Source: Myxococcales bacterium (lineage in GTDB: Bacteria; Myxococcota_A; Polyangia; Haliangiales; J016). Taken from it: a stretch of DNA of 6,005 bases. Below, piece by piece: positions 1 through 6,005 of the stretch. The stretch is from contig JABAAV010000086.1 of the NCBI GenBank assembly GCA_014238595.1, positions 1 to 6,005 of the forward strand, read 5' to 3'. The position numbers and the translations under genes are program-made. Position 1 is the stretch's first letter. The number at the start of each line of letters is the position of its first letter. Under the pieces are notes generated by a model. It made no database searches, was not told the origin of the DNA, and saw nothing but the letters and a program-made list of their open reading frames with translations.

Positions 1-410
1 GTGGTGATCGTGGCCCAGAAGCCTTAAAAGCAGAGCCACCCGAAGGAAAAGAACCTGATTTCGTTATGGAAGAAACAACCTCTTTAGAACAACATTTGTT
101 GTATCGATTAAGTGGAGATTACAACCCCTTACATGCTTCACCGCAAGTCGCTAAAATGTCTGGTTTTGATAGACCGATACTTCATGGTTTATGTACCTAT
201 GGACATGCAGGACGTGCCATTTTAAAACATGCGTGCAACAATGACGTTACTAAATTCAAATCGTTTTCAGCACGCTTTGCTGGCGTGGTTTTCCCTGGGG
301 ATACTTTAATCACTATGGGATGGAAAACGAATGACAACAATTACATTATCCGTGTTAAAACCCAAGACGGACGCACAGTCATTTCCAACAGTATTGCTGA
401 GGTTGCATAA
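1..410 (+). CDS. MaoC-family (R)-specific enoyl-CoA hydratase 2, C-terminal part (5' end cut by window)
   Basis: The frame is open from the first complete codon (position 3) to TAA at 408-410, giving 135 residues with no start visible. The ATG at 66 is therefore probably internal: the upstream residues (GDRGPEALKAEPPEGKEPD) look like the linker seen in hydratase-2 proteins. The segment RLSGDYNPLHASPQVA, with Asp at codon 117-119 and His five residues later, is the hydratase-2 catalytic motif. The following GFDRPILHGLCTYG is also typical of the C-terminal hot-dog fold. Family members hydrate trans-2-enoyl-CoA to (3R)-hydroxyacyl-CoA in beta-oxidation or polyester/fatty-acid metabolism; the cytosolic location is inferred. 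Full-length relatives are near 280-300 residues, so about half is missing upstream. The gene runs directly into the CysQ-like gene, probably on one transcript. The exact acyl-CoA substrate cannot be read from the sequence. Confidence 0.88.
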   Translation, partial: GDRGPEALKAEPPEGKEPDFVMEETTSLEQHLLYRLSGDYNPLHASPQVAKMSGFDRPILHGLCTYGHAGRAILKHACNNDVTKFKSFSARFAGVVFPGDTLITMGWKTNDNNYIIRVKTQDGRTVISNSIAEVA

Positions 411-457
411 TAAATAGTTCATTATCATTATCCAACGAACTTGAAGTTGCCTGTGCC

Positions 458-1249
458 TTGGTTAAAGAAGCAGGCCTGCTTGCTCTATCGCTGCAAAACA
501 CAGATTTAAATGTTACAAAAAAAGATGGCGACGAACCGGTAACAGATGCTGATTTGCGTTGTTCGCAATTGATTGTCGATGGATTGCATCGAGCTTTTCC
601 TAATGATTTAATTGTATCAGAAGAATCGTATAACATTAACGCCAATGTGACCCAAGGACGTGTTTGGTTTGTCGATCCTATTGATGGAACTAAAAGTTTT
701 ATTCAAGGTAAGCCTGGATTTTCATCAATCATTGGATTGAACATTGATCAAAAACCAACGATTGGTGCTGTTTATTATCCCAAAGAAGATACGTTATTTT
801 ATGCTGATAATCATAACGCATGGATACAATCCAAAACAACAAAGCCACAAATCATCAAAGTTTCTTCCCACCAAACATTGTCTGAAATACGCATTGTTTC
901 TTCTTCGTCTCACGATCGAGGGTTTTCGCGAAAATTACAAACACATTTGGGAACTGATCAGCATACAGCGATCGGCTCTATTGGATTAAAAGTGGCATTG
1001 ATTGCTCAAGGCATTCAAGAACTCTACATCAATCCAACATCACACGCTAAAACATGGGATGTCTGTGGTTCTGAAGCGATTATTACCGCAGCAGGTGGCA
1101 TGATCACAGGACTTGATGGATCACCAATGTGTTACGACAGCCCTGCTAGAGAACAAACAAAAGGTCTCATTGTATCCAATGGAAACATCCATGAAGATGT
1201 TCGACAGCGTGTTTTGGAGCTAAGACACGCATCACTCAACAACCTCTAA
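458..1249 (+). CDS. cysQ: 3'(2'),5'-bisphosphate nucleotidase (CysQ-like), inositol monophosphatase superfamily
   Basis: This is a Mg-dependent phosphatase that removes the 3' phosphate of PAP/PAPS, protecting sulfate assimilation and RNA turnover from PAP build-up. Counting from TTG 458, visible motifs are EPVTDAD (26-32), the metal-binding SEE (54-56), WFVDPIDGTKSFI (70-82) supplying metal and phosphate ligands, IGSIGLK (172-178), and WDVCGSEAIITAAGG (200-214). The DGTKSF and GLK forms fit CysQ/PAP phosphatases better than inositol-1-phosphatase or HisN, but substrate is inferred. The length of about 263 residues is normal for the family. Start choice is unsure: TTG 458 is the first usual start, yet residues before it in the same frame (NELEVACA) resemble the N-terminal helix of relatives and the frame is open back to 401. 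An ATA at 410-412, seven bases after GAGG, may be the true start. Stop is TAA 1247-1249. Confidence 0.85.
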   Translation: MVKEAGLLALSLQNTDLNVTKKDGDEPVTDADLRCSQLIVDGLHRAFPNDLIVSEESYNINANVTQGRVWFVDPIDGTKSFIQGKPGFSSIIGLNIDQKPTIGAVYYPKEDTLFYADNHNAWIQSKTTKPQIIKVSSHQTLSEIRIVSSSSHDRGFSRKLQTHLGTDQHTAIGSIGLKVALIAQGIQELYINPTSHAKTWDVCGSEAIITAAGGMITGLDGSPMCYDSPAREQTKGLIVSNGNIHEDVRQRVLELRHASLNNL

Positions 1250-1287
1250 CAGCGATTATTGTTCATTATTGATGGTGACCGTCAGTG

Positions 1288-2661
1288 TTACAAACCAGCA
1301 ATAGTCATTTCAGAAACGCGAAATGTTGGTGTCATCGTCGAAGCACGTTGATCAAGATCATTGCCCACCATATCAATACGAGACATCAAATCGTTCAAGT
1401 TTGCTGAGATGGTCACTTCCGTGACAGGAAATGTAAGCTTGCCATCTTCAATCCAAAATCCAAACGCGCCACGCGAAAAATCTCCTGTAATCGGATTAAA
1501 CCCAAAGCCCATCATACCTGTGACATACAATCCCTGTTTTGTTTGAGCAATAATATCGTTCGGAGACATATCTCTTGGTTTCATGATGAGATTAGATGTT
1601 GACGGAGATGGAAGTCCACCCGTAGAACGACTTGCCGATCCTGTAGAGCGGCGATTAAGTTTTCGAGCCGAATATACATCACAAAGAACAGTCTCTAAAA
1701 CACCTTCATTGACAATGATATTATCTCTTGTAGGTAACCCATCGCCATCAAATGGACGAGAACCAGGCCAGCGAGGATGTCTGGGTTCATCTGAAATCGT
1801 CACCAAATCAGATGCGACTTTAGTTTGTTCTCTACCTATCAAATACGATGCATTGCGGTAAAACGCTGCACCATTTGCAATACCTGCCAATGTTCCAACA
1901 ATTGAACGTCCTGATTCAGTGTCAAATACAACAGGGAAAGAACCTGTTTTAACTTTTTTAGCACCGAGTTGACTTACCGTTCTTTTTGCTGCTTCGACAC
2001 CAACTGTTTTGGGATCATCTAATTCTGACAAAAACCGATTGGCTGTCCACCAATAATCATTGCGTTTTTTACCATCAGCATCATCAGCAATAGGTTCTAC
2101 ATAGAGCGATGAATAACTCCCTCGATATTCTCCTGCAAAATCATTCGAACTTGCAAACATAGATTTCATAACAACACTAGACCATGTTGCTCCCGAAGAA
2201 TTTGTAATCTTATCGCTATAGGTTAAAGCGGCTTCTTCAGCTTCTTTTGCTTTGTTTAAAGCATAAGAAGCAGTGACGTCATTAGTTTGATCATCGTACA
2301 AATCTAAATCAGGATATGTTGTTGCGTACTCATCAGCATCAGGCAATGTATTGAATTTGTCTTTTTCAGAAAACTGTGCCACTTCAATCGTTTTCTTCAC
2401 AAACGATTCTAATTGAGGTTTTCGAAGATCAGATGTGTAAGATACAGCGCATTTTTGATCGCAAAACACTCTAATTCCCAATGCACGATCGTTGGATTCT
2501 TCAACTGATTCGGGTTTGCCTAGTCTTACTTTAACAGATAATCCATTGCCTTCACGAATGACAATCTCAGTAGCTGTTGCACCTTCTTTTTGAGAAAATT
2601 TTACCATATGGCTGGCAAGATCAGATAATGATGTGTTCATCGCATTGCCCATGTTATTCAT
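1288..2661 (-). CDS. tldE: TldE/PmbA, non-catalytic subunit of the TldD-TldE metalloprotease
   Basis: The 457-residue product aligns by eye with E. coli PmbA/TldE (about 450 residues) along its whole length. Recognisable segments are SNDRALGIRVF in the N-terminal domain, VYSARKLNRRSTG in the middle, and the C-terminal ITGDFSRGAFGFWIEDG, EVTISANL, MVGND and final MTIAGL. The place that holds HExxxH in TldD reads SGRSIVGTLAGIANG here, so no zinc site is present. This is the usual distinction between TldE and TldD. In E. coli the pair forms a heterodimer that degrades unfolded peptides, processes microcin B17 and degrades CcdA; cytosolic. ATG 2661 lies within the last codons of tldD, with GGTGGA seven bases upstream. 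ATG 2652, one base after the tldD stop with GGGGA nine bases upstream, is equally possible. Either arrangement implies translational coupling with tldD. Stop is TAA 1288-1290. Confidence 0.95.
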   Translation of the reverse strand: MNNMGNAMNTSLSDLASHMVKFSQKEGATATEIVIREGNGLSVKVRLGKPESVEESNDRALGIRVFCDQKCAVSYTSDLRKPQLESFVKKTIEVAQFSEKDKFNTLPDADEYATTYPDLDLYDDQTNDVTASYALNKAKEAEEAALTYSDKITNSSGATWSSVVMKSMFASSNDFAGEYRGSYSSLYVEPIADDADGKKRNDYWWTANRFLSELDDPKTVGVEAAKRTVSQLGAKKVKTGSFPVVFDTESGRSIVGTLAGIANGAAFYRNASYLIGREQTKVASDLVTISDEPRHPRWPGSRPFDGDGLPTRDNIIVNEGVLETVLCDVYSARKLNRRSTGSASRSTGGLPSPSTSNLIMKPRDMSPNDIIAQTKQGLYVTGMMGFGFNPITGDFSRGAFGFWIEDGKLTFPVTEVTISANLNDLMSRIDMVGNDLDQRASTMTPTFRVSEMTIAGL

Positions 2662-4120
2662 TCCCCGTTCCACCAACCACTAATTTTGACAACTTAACCG
2701 TAGGTGTACCGACGCCAACAGGCACAGATTGACCATCTTTGCCACATGTCCATAGTCCATCAGACAATTGATAGTCATTACCTACCATGGATACATGACA
2801 CAGTGCATCAGGACCATTGCCTGTTAAATTCACACCTTTCAGTGGTGCGGTAATTTTTCCATCTTCAATTAAATATGACTCTGTCAGAGAAAAAACAAAA
2901 TCTCCATTTGATATATTAACTTGTCCACCTGAAAATCGTTTGGCAAACACACCATATTTTACAGAAGACAAAATTTCATCGGGGTCAGAATCTCCTGGCA
3001 ATAAACTCGTGTTAGTCATTCGAGGCATAGGCGTGCATTGAAATGACTCTCTTCGTCCATTTCCCGTAGAATCGACATTAAAATGTTTTGCAGAAATACG
3101 ATCGTGCATATATCCAACCAATGTTCCATTTTCGATGAGTGTATTTTCTTTGCTGAGATTACCTTCATCGTCCACATTGATCGAACCACGTGAGTTTGCG
3201 ATTGTTCCATTATCAACCACGGTACATAAATCTGATGCAACACGACTTCCTATTTTCCCTGAATAATTAGAAGTCTCTTTGCGATTAAAATCTGCTTCTA
3301 ATCCATGCCCAACTGCTTCATGAAGTAAAATGCCTGAATCAGCAGGTCCTAAAACTACTTCCATTTCACCTGCAGGAGCCTCGCGAGCATCAAGCATTGC
3401 TAATGCAACACGCGCAGCTTCACGACCATGCCAATGAGCTGATGTATTGTCTTGAGAAAAATACTCCATACCCAAACGACCACCACCACCTGAAGAACCA
3501 CCTTGGCGTTTATCGTTTTGTTCTGCAACAACTTGAACACCGAAACGAATCATCGGTCTACGATCCGCAGACATAACACCATCAGATGTAAAGAGTAACA
3601 TTTCTTTGAGGCTCTCTGAAAAAGAGATTTCGACATTGGCAATACGTGAATCATACGCACGTGCTGCTTTATCTGCTTCATGCAACAATGCCACTTTTTC
3701 ATTGATCGGTTGATCATTGGAAATCTGTGGCACATTATAATAATCGGGCAAGGAACGTGGTTTAATGACCAATGGAGAAACGTCTTTGTTACCAGATGCA
3801 ATTTGGCCTGCTGTTTTTGCTGTTTGTTTCATGGCTTCGAGTGAAAACTCTTCAGTATAGGCATACCCTGTGGTGTCGCCATTTAATACACGCACACCCA
3901 AACCCATTGAAATACCTTGTCCAATGGTTTTGACATGCTCTTCTCGGAACGAATAACTATTGCTCATATTATATTCGAAATACAAGTCAGCATAATCCCC
4001 ATTGTTTTCTAATGCAGCACGAAACAATGTCTGTACAATATGTTCGTCAATACAAAATTCACCATCTACAGCAAATGGTGCATTAGAAATCCGTGCTTGT
4101 TTAATATAATCAGTAATCAT
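2654..4120 (-). CDS. tldD: TldD zinc metallopeptidase, catalytic subunit of TldD-TldE
   Basis: The 488-residue product matches TldD (E. coli about 481). The zinc site HEAVGH is at residues 267-272, followed by GLEADFNRKETSNYSG. The third ligand expected from E. coli TldD, a Cys near the C-terminus, is Cys459 in WTCGKDGQSVPVGVG. Other family signatures are GDYADLYFEY (41-50), GASGGGGRxG-like SSGGGGRLG (209-217), STGNGRRES (351-359) and PMPRMTNTSLLPG (364-376). All catalytic residues appear intact. It acts with TldE as a cytosolic peptidase on unfolded or linear peptides. The start ATG 4118-4120 lies 11 nt after the upstream BMC-like gene's stop. No good Shine-Dalgarno sequence precedes it, so translation may rely on coupling to that gene. 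The 3' end overlaps tldE. No N-terminal signal peptide is seen. Confidence 0.96.
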   Translation of the reverse strand: MITDYIKQARISNAPFAVDGEFCIDEHIVQTLFRAALENNGDYADLYFEYNMSNSYSFREEHVKTIGQGISMGLGVRVLNGDTTGYAYTEEFSLEAMKQTAKTAGQIASGNKDVSPLVIKPRSLPDYYNVPQISNDQPINEKVALLHEADKAARAYDSRIANVEISFSESLKEMLLFTSDGVMSADRRPMIRFGVQVVAEQNDKRQGGSSGGGGRLGMEYFSQDNTSAHWHGREAARVALAMLDAREAPAGEMEVVLGPADSGILLHEAVGHGLEADFNRKETSNYSGKIGSRVASDLCTVVDNGTIANSRGSINVDDEGNLSKENTLIENGTLVGYMHDRISAKHFNVDSTGNGRRESFQCTPMPRMTNTSLLPGDSDPDEILSSVKYGVFAKRFSGGQVNISNGDFVFSLTESYLIEDGKITAPLKGVNLTGNGPDALCHVSMVGNDYQLSDGLWTCGKDGQSVPVGVGTPTVKLSKLVVGGTGNE

Positions 4121-4131
4121 AATGTTTTATT

Positions 4132-4752
4132 TCACGTAGAGCAGCCTGTAATCAAAGATAATTCGTCACAGATAGTTTTTGCCACAACAGCAATGTTCTC
4201 CTCATTGCCACTAAGCCACAAACGACCTACTGAACCAAAGGTTTGTACTTCAAGCACGCCAATTTCCGCAGTTTTTTCAGCAGTATTCGCTGCTAATGCA
4301 GCATAGGCAGCGGGTTTCACTTCGAGCAGATAGAGCGTTTGTCCTTGTGTAAACAGATCGCCATGTCTCATTCGGTTGATGAGTTGAGCATGTCTTCCAT
4401 CGACAGATGTAATAACATCAGAAGAAACGATAGATGGAACCATTCGATCATCTTTGCTCATGCTGATGTCATCCAAAACAGCTTCTTGAGCCGCATGAAT
4501 CTGCCCTATTTCTTCATGGTGCACCACAAGCAAACCAAATGCTCGTTCTACAATTTGCATTACGGGTTGAACACTCGTTCGTTTAACAACCACATCTGTT
4601 AATCGATTAATAGAAATACCTGGTTGAATCTCAACAAACAAAACAGCATTGTGTTCAAGCGGCATAAACCCTTGCGATACTGTTTGAAGAAACCCCGTCA
4701 ATTGTGGCTGGAGTGAATCAAGAACAATGAGTGCCCGAAGATCCATAGGCAT
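4132..4752 (-). CDS. BMC-domain-like protein with two tandem microcompartment shell-type domains (orphan)
   Basis: The 206-residue product reads as two copies of a BMC-like strand-helix-strand-strand-helix pattern. Domain 1 is about residues 36-98: strand AVLFVEIQP, a helix with SINRLTDVVVKRTS, strands VMQIVERA and GLLVVHHE, then helix IHAAQEAVLDDI. Domain 2 is about 139-200: strand TLYLLEVKP, helix AAYAALAANTAEKTA, strands GVLEVQTFGS and VGRLWLSG, then helix EENIAVVAKTICDEL. A linker around 108-135 contains INRMRHG. Tandem-BMC (BMC-T) shell proteins have about this length and build pseudohexameric trimers; that is family knowledge, and shell formation here is inference. No other microcompartment gene is visible. 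The start ATG 4750-4752 has GAAGAG nine bases upstream; a second ATG lies two codons in. It ends with TGA 11 nt before tldD, so the two are probably co-transcribed. The assignment is by eye and could be a remote, repurposed BMC relative. Confidence 0.65.
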   Translation of the reverse strand: MPMDLRALIVLDSLQPQLTGFLQTVSQGFMPLEHNAVLFVEIQPGISINRLTDVVVKRTSVQPVMQIVERAFGLLVVHHEEIGQIHAAQEAVLDDISMSKDDRMVPSIVSSDVITSVDGRHAQLINRMRHGDLFTQGQTLYLLEVKPAAYAALAANTAEKTAEIGVLEVQTFGSVGRLWLSGNEENIAVVAKTICDELSLITGCST

Positions 4753-4797
4753 CCGAGGCTACTCTTCGCACTGCACCCTGTCAATCTCAAGATTGCA

Positions 4798-5634
4798 TTA
4801 ACGTTTTTTTTGGACACTATCTTGTTCTGTTAATAATCGTGCCTGTCTTTTGCGAAATGCTTCAGATTTTTCACGAGGGGCGGCCCATTGCCCTCGAACG
4901 ACAACATCACTCGAAAGTCCTACGGATTTGCGTAATGCATGTACTTCTTCGCGTGTTAGTTCACGGGCATCACCAATACGAAGCCCATAATAGGTAATAT
5001 TGCCAAATGCCACTCGTTGCAACTTCTGTACCGTATACCCTAATGCCTCTGCCATACGATGAATTTGCCGTGACTTGCCTTCTTTTAATGTAATAATCAG
5101 CCAATCATGGCGGCTTTTTGATGCCAAAATATCGACTTGTGCAGGTCGAGTGACTGTACCATCGTCTAAACGGACACCTCTTCGCATAATACCAACATGC
5201 CTTGTTTCTATTTTGCCTTGTAATTTGACATGGTATGTTTTTTCTAAGTCCCATCGAGATGATAACAATCGATTGGCCAATATTCCATCATTGGTAAAAA
5301 GCAACACACCTTCGCTGTAATAATCAAGCCTTCCGACAGGTACAACAGAGGTCGGAATACCCACCATATAATCCATAACGGTGGCTCTTCCTTCTGGATC
5401 AATCACTGCCGTAATACATCCTTTCGGTTTATTGAGTACGGCATAAAAGGGATCATCAAAGACAACGAGATTACCATCAACCATGACACAATCTGTTTCC
5501 GTACAGACTTTTGTGCCAAGCTCTTTGACCACTTGATCATTGACCGAGACTCGACCTTCGGCAATAAACTCTTCTGATTTACGCCTAGATGCGACTCCAC
5601 ATTGAGACAAATAACGCTGTAATCGAATCTTCAT
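4798..5634 (-). CDS. rluB: RluB/RsuA-family rRNA pseudouridine synthase
   Basis: The 278-residue product has an N-terminal S4 RNA-binding domain (about 3-50: RLQRYLSQCGVASRRKSEE, EGRVSVND) followed by the pseudouridine synthase core. NKPKGCITAVIDPEGRATV (68-86) and PVGRLDYYSEGVLLFTNDG (99-117) hold the catalytic loop with Asp104. EGKSRQIHRMAEALGY (185-200) is the family's C-terminal motif. The DPEGR form fits RluB (23S rRNA position 2605 in E. coli) better than RsuA (16S position 516), though the exact target is inferred. A basic, low-complexity tail (about 250-278) lacks conserved motifs and may bind RNA. ATG 5632-5634 lacks a Shine-Dalgarno sequence: the bases before it are pyrimidine-rich (TTCTTCTCCTCA). 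The stop of a short upstream ORF overlaps the start. It is the first visible gene of the minus-strand cluster, 45 nt ahead of the BMC-like gene; stop TAA 4798-4800. Confidence 0.93.
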   Translation of the reverse strand: MKIRLQRYLSQCGVASRRKSEEFIAEGRVSVNDQVVKELGTKVCTETDCVMVDGNLVVFDDPFYAVLNKPKGCITAVIDPEGRATVMDYMVGIPTSVVPVGRLDYYSEGVLLFTNDGILANRLLSSRWDLEKTYHVKLQGKIETRHVGIMRRGVRLDDGTVTRPAQVDILASKSRHDWLIITLKEGKSRQIHRMAEALGYTVQKLQRVAFGNITYYGLRIGDARELTREEVHALRKSVGLSSDVVVRGQWAAPREKSEAFRKRQARLLTEQDSVQKKR

Positions 5635-5681
5635 TGAGGAGAAGAATCTGAACTGTGATCGCTGAAATATTCGATTGTCAT
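5631..5681 (-). other. Candidate 16-codon upstream ORF overlapping the rluB start
   Basis: ATG at 5679-5681 opens a frame reading MTIEYFSDHSSDSSPQ, ending in TGA at 5631-5633. That stop overlaps the rluB ATG (5632-5634) in the arrangement ATGA, which is the classic geometry for stop-restart coupling. The rluB start has no Shine-Dalgarno match of its own, so ribosomes finishing this ORF could feed it. The ORF's own ribosome-binding site is weak (GGA about ten bases upstream). A stop (TAA 5712-5714) lies further upstream in the same frame, so it is not the tail of a longer gene. A 16-codon ORF can occur by chance; this is a candidate only. Confidence 0.25.
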
Positions 5682-5925
5682 TTGTTTTAAATCCGATTTG
5701 TTGGTTTGGGTTTACAATACGGACCTGACATTGTCGAGATTGAGCATTAGATTTCTTTGGATATCATGAAAGCGTTTCAAATTGTCACGTTTTCCACAAG
5801 ACATACACTCCCATATATCATATCGCAGTATCATAGTGTTTTGGAATATAATCAAACCACGGTAAGCGATACCATCTCATGATTGAATGAATCACTTTTA
5901 AAGCGTTTATGGTCATCAATCAACA
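5635..5925. other. AT-rich intergenic region upstream of rluB
   Basis: About 290 bases at roughly 35% G+C with no convincing gene on either strand, apart from the two short minus-strand frames listed separately. It should contain the promoter of the rluB-BMC-tldD-tldE cluster, but no pair of good -35 and -10 boxes at normal spacing was found. Small repeats are present: AAAGCGTTT occurs at 5769-5777 and again at 5900-5908, and TATCGC (5821-5826) faces GCGATA (5866-5871 region). None is long enough to name as an operator or terminator. Confidence 0.5.
5712..5834 (-). other. Candidate 40-codon ORF with a CxxC pair upstream of rluB
   Basis: On the minus strand ATG 5832-5834 begins a 40-residue frame ending in TAA 5712-5714. 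It contains WECMSCGKRDNLKRF, a CxxC followed by basic residues like half of a zinc-ribbon, but there is no second Cys pair. The frame stays open some way upstream of the ATG with other sensible-looking residues. No Shine-Dalgarno sequence precedes the ATG. In about 35% G+C DNA a 40-codon frame is not rare, so this may be chance or the remnant of a decayed gene. No family was recognised. Confidence 0.15.
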
Positions 5926-6005
5926 AGGCAGCTGCATCTCAAGGTCCACTGTTTAGCCTTTAGCCGAGCTCTGTCGCCTGGCGCCTCGCTCTTCAATCCT
6001 GCTTC
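5926..6005. other. G+C-rich window edge, unidentified (possible structured RNA or partial gene)
   Basis: By hand count these last ~80 bases are near 57% G+C, against about 35% in the preceding 280. They hold an 8-base palindrome GCAGCTGC (5928-5935), a perfect tandem TTTAGCC (5952-5965), and short palindromes GAGCTC and GGCGCC. On the minus strand a frame is open from the window edge to TGA 5916-5918 (29 residues, ending QWTLRCSCLVD). On the plus strand another frame is open to the edge. No tRNA cloverleaf, SRP or tmRNA signature was found. In a low-GC genome such a rise often marks a structured RNA or a transferred segment, but the window ends before this can be settled. Confidence 0.3.

Noticed and set aside
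379..645. Minus-strand 88-codon frame over the maoC/cysQ junction
   Set aside because: It is antisense to conserved coding sequence of both genes, with no motif or ribosome-binding site.
458..1249. Inositol-1-monophosphatase or HisN instead of CysQ
   Set aside because: Same superfamily and not fully excluded, but the DGTKSF and GLK motif variants fit bisphosphate nucleotidases better.
1250..1287. Bidirectional terminator between the converging cysQ and tldE genes
   Set aside because: No GC-rich stem followed by a T-run on either strand. Only TGAC-c-GTCA with a one-base loop is present.
1361..1861. Plus-strand frames of 61 and 92 codons opposite tldE
   Set aside because: They lie wholly antisense to the well-conserved tldE gene and their products show no recognisable motif.
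2662..2676. TTG at 2674-2676 as the tldE start
   Set aside because: Two ATG codons with better ribosome-binding spacing follow within 24 bases, and the extra residues are not expected from the family.
4754..4784. TTGACA (minus strand, 4779-4784) as a -35 box for the BMC-like gene
   Set aside because: The only -10 at normal spacing is TAGCCT, a poor match, and it would place the transcript start at the ATG itself. With 45 nt between genes, read-through from rluB is simpler.
4783..4794. Short inverted repeat AATCT-CA-AGATT between rluB and the BMC-like gene
   Set aside because: Five-base arms with a two-base loop and no T-run: too weak for a terminator or a named operator.
5992..5998. TTCAATC at the right edge as a tRNA T-loop
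   Set aside because: Flanking bases do not form a T-stem and no anticodon or D arm could be placed upstream.

Overview
This is an ordinary-looking, AT-rich bacterial chromosomal segment. By eye it is roughly 40% G+C, uses the standard bacterial code and ends genes with both TAA and TGA. It carries six protein genes and about 370 bases without a convincing gene at the right end. No transposase, CRISPR array, tRNA or rRNA was recognised. The gene content is an R-specific enoyl-CoA hydratase of the MFE-2/MaoC type, a CysQ-like phosphatase, the TldD/TldE peptidase pair, a tandem microcompartment-domain protein and an RluB-type pseudouridine synthase. This would suit a low-GC member of the former Deltaproteobacteria (for example Myxococcota or relatives), but that placement is a guess from family resemblance and not a measurement.

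Layout. Plus strand, 1-1249: the 3' half of a MaoC/hydratase-2 gene, cut by the window edge, runs directly into a CysQ-like 3'(2'),5'-bisphosphate nucleotidase gene. These two genes probably share a transcript. They converge on the minus-strand cluster with only about 38 bases between stop codons. Minus strand, read right to left from 5634 to 1288: rluB-like pseudouridine synthase, then a 206-residue protein that appears to hold two bacterial microcompartment (BMC)-type domains, then tldD, then tldE. Spacings are 45 nt, 11 nt and a start/stop overlap, which points to one operon.

How the genes work together. TldD carries the HExxxH metallopeptidase site and a conserved Cys near its C-terminus. 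TldE is the non-catalytic partner. In known systems they form a heterodimer that degrades unfolded peptides or matures peptide natural products. RluB acts on 23S rRNA and may be only a transcriptional neighbour. The most interesting element is the BMC-like protein: it sits tightly coupled to tldD-tldE with no microcompartment enzyme or other shell gene in view, so it may be an orphan shell-like protein with a job linked to the peptidase. Other points are the lack of a usual start codon where the CysQ homology begins (an ATA overlaps the upstream stop as TAATA), a 16-codon upstream ORF whose stop overlaps the rluB start, and an abrupt G+C rise in the last ~80 bases.
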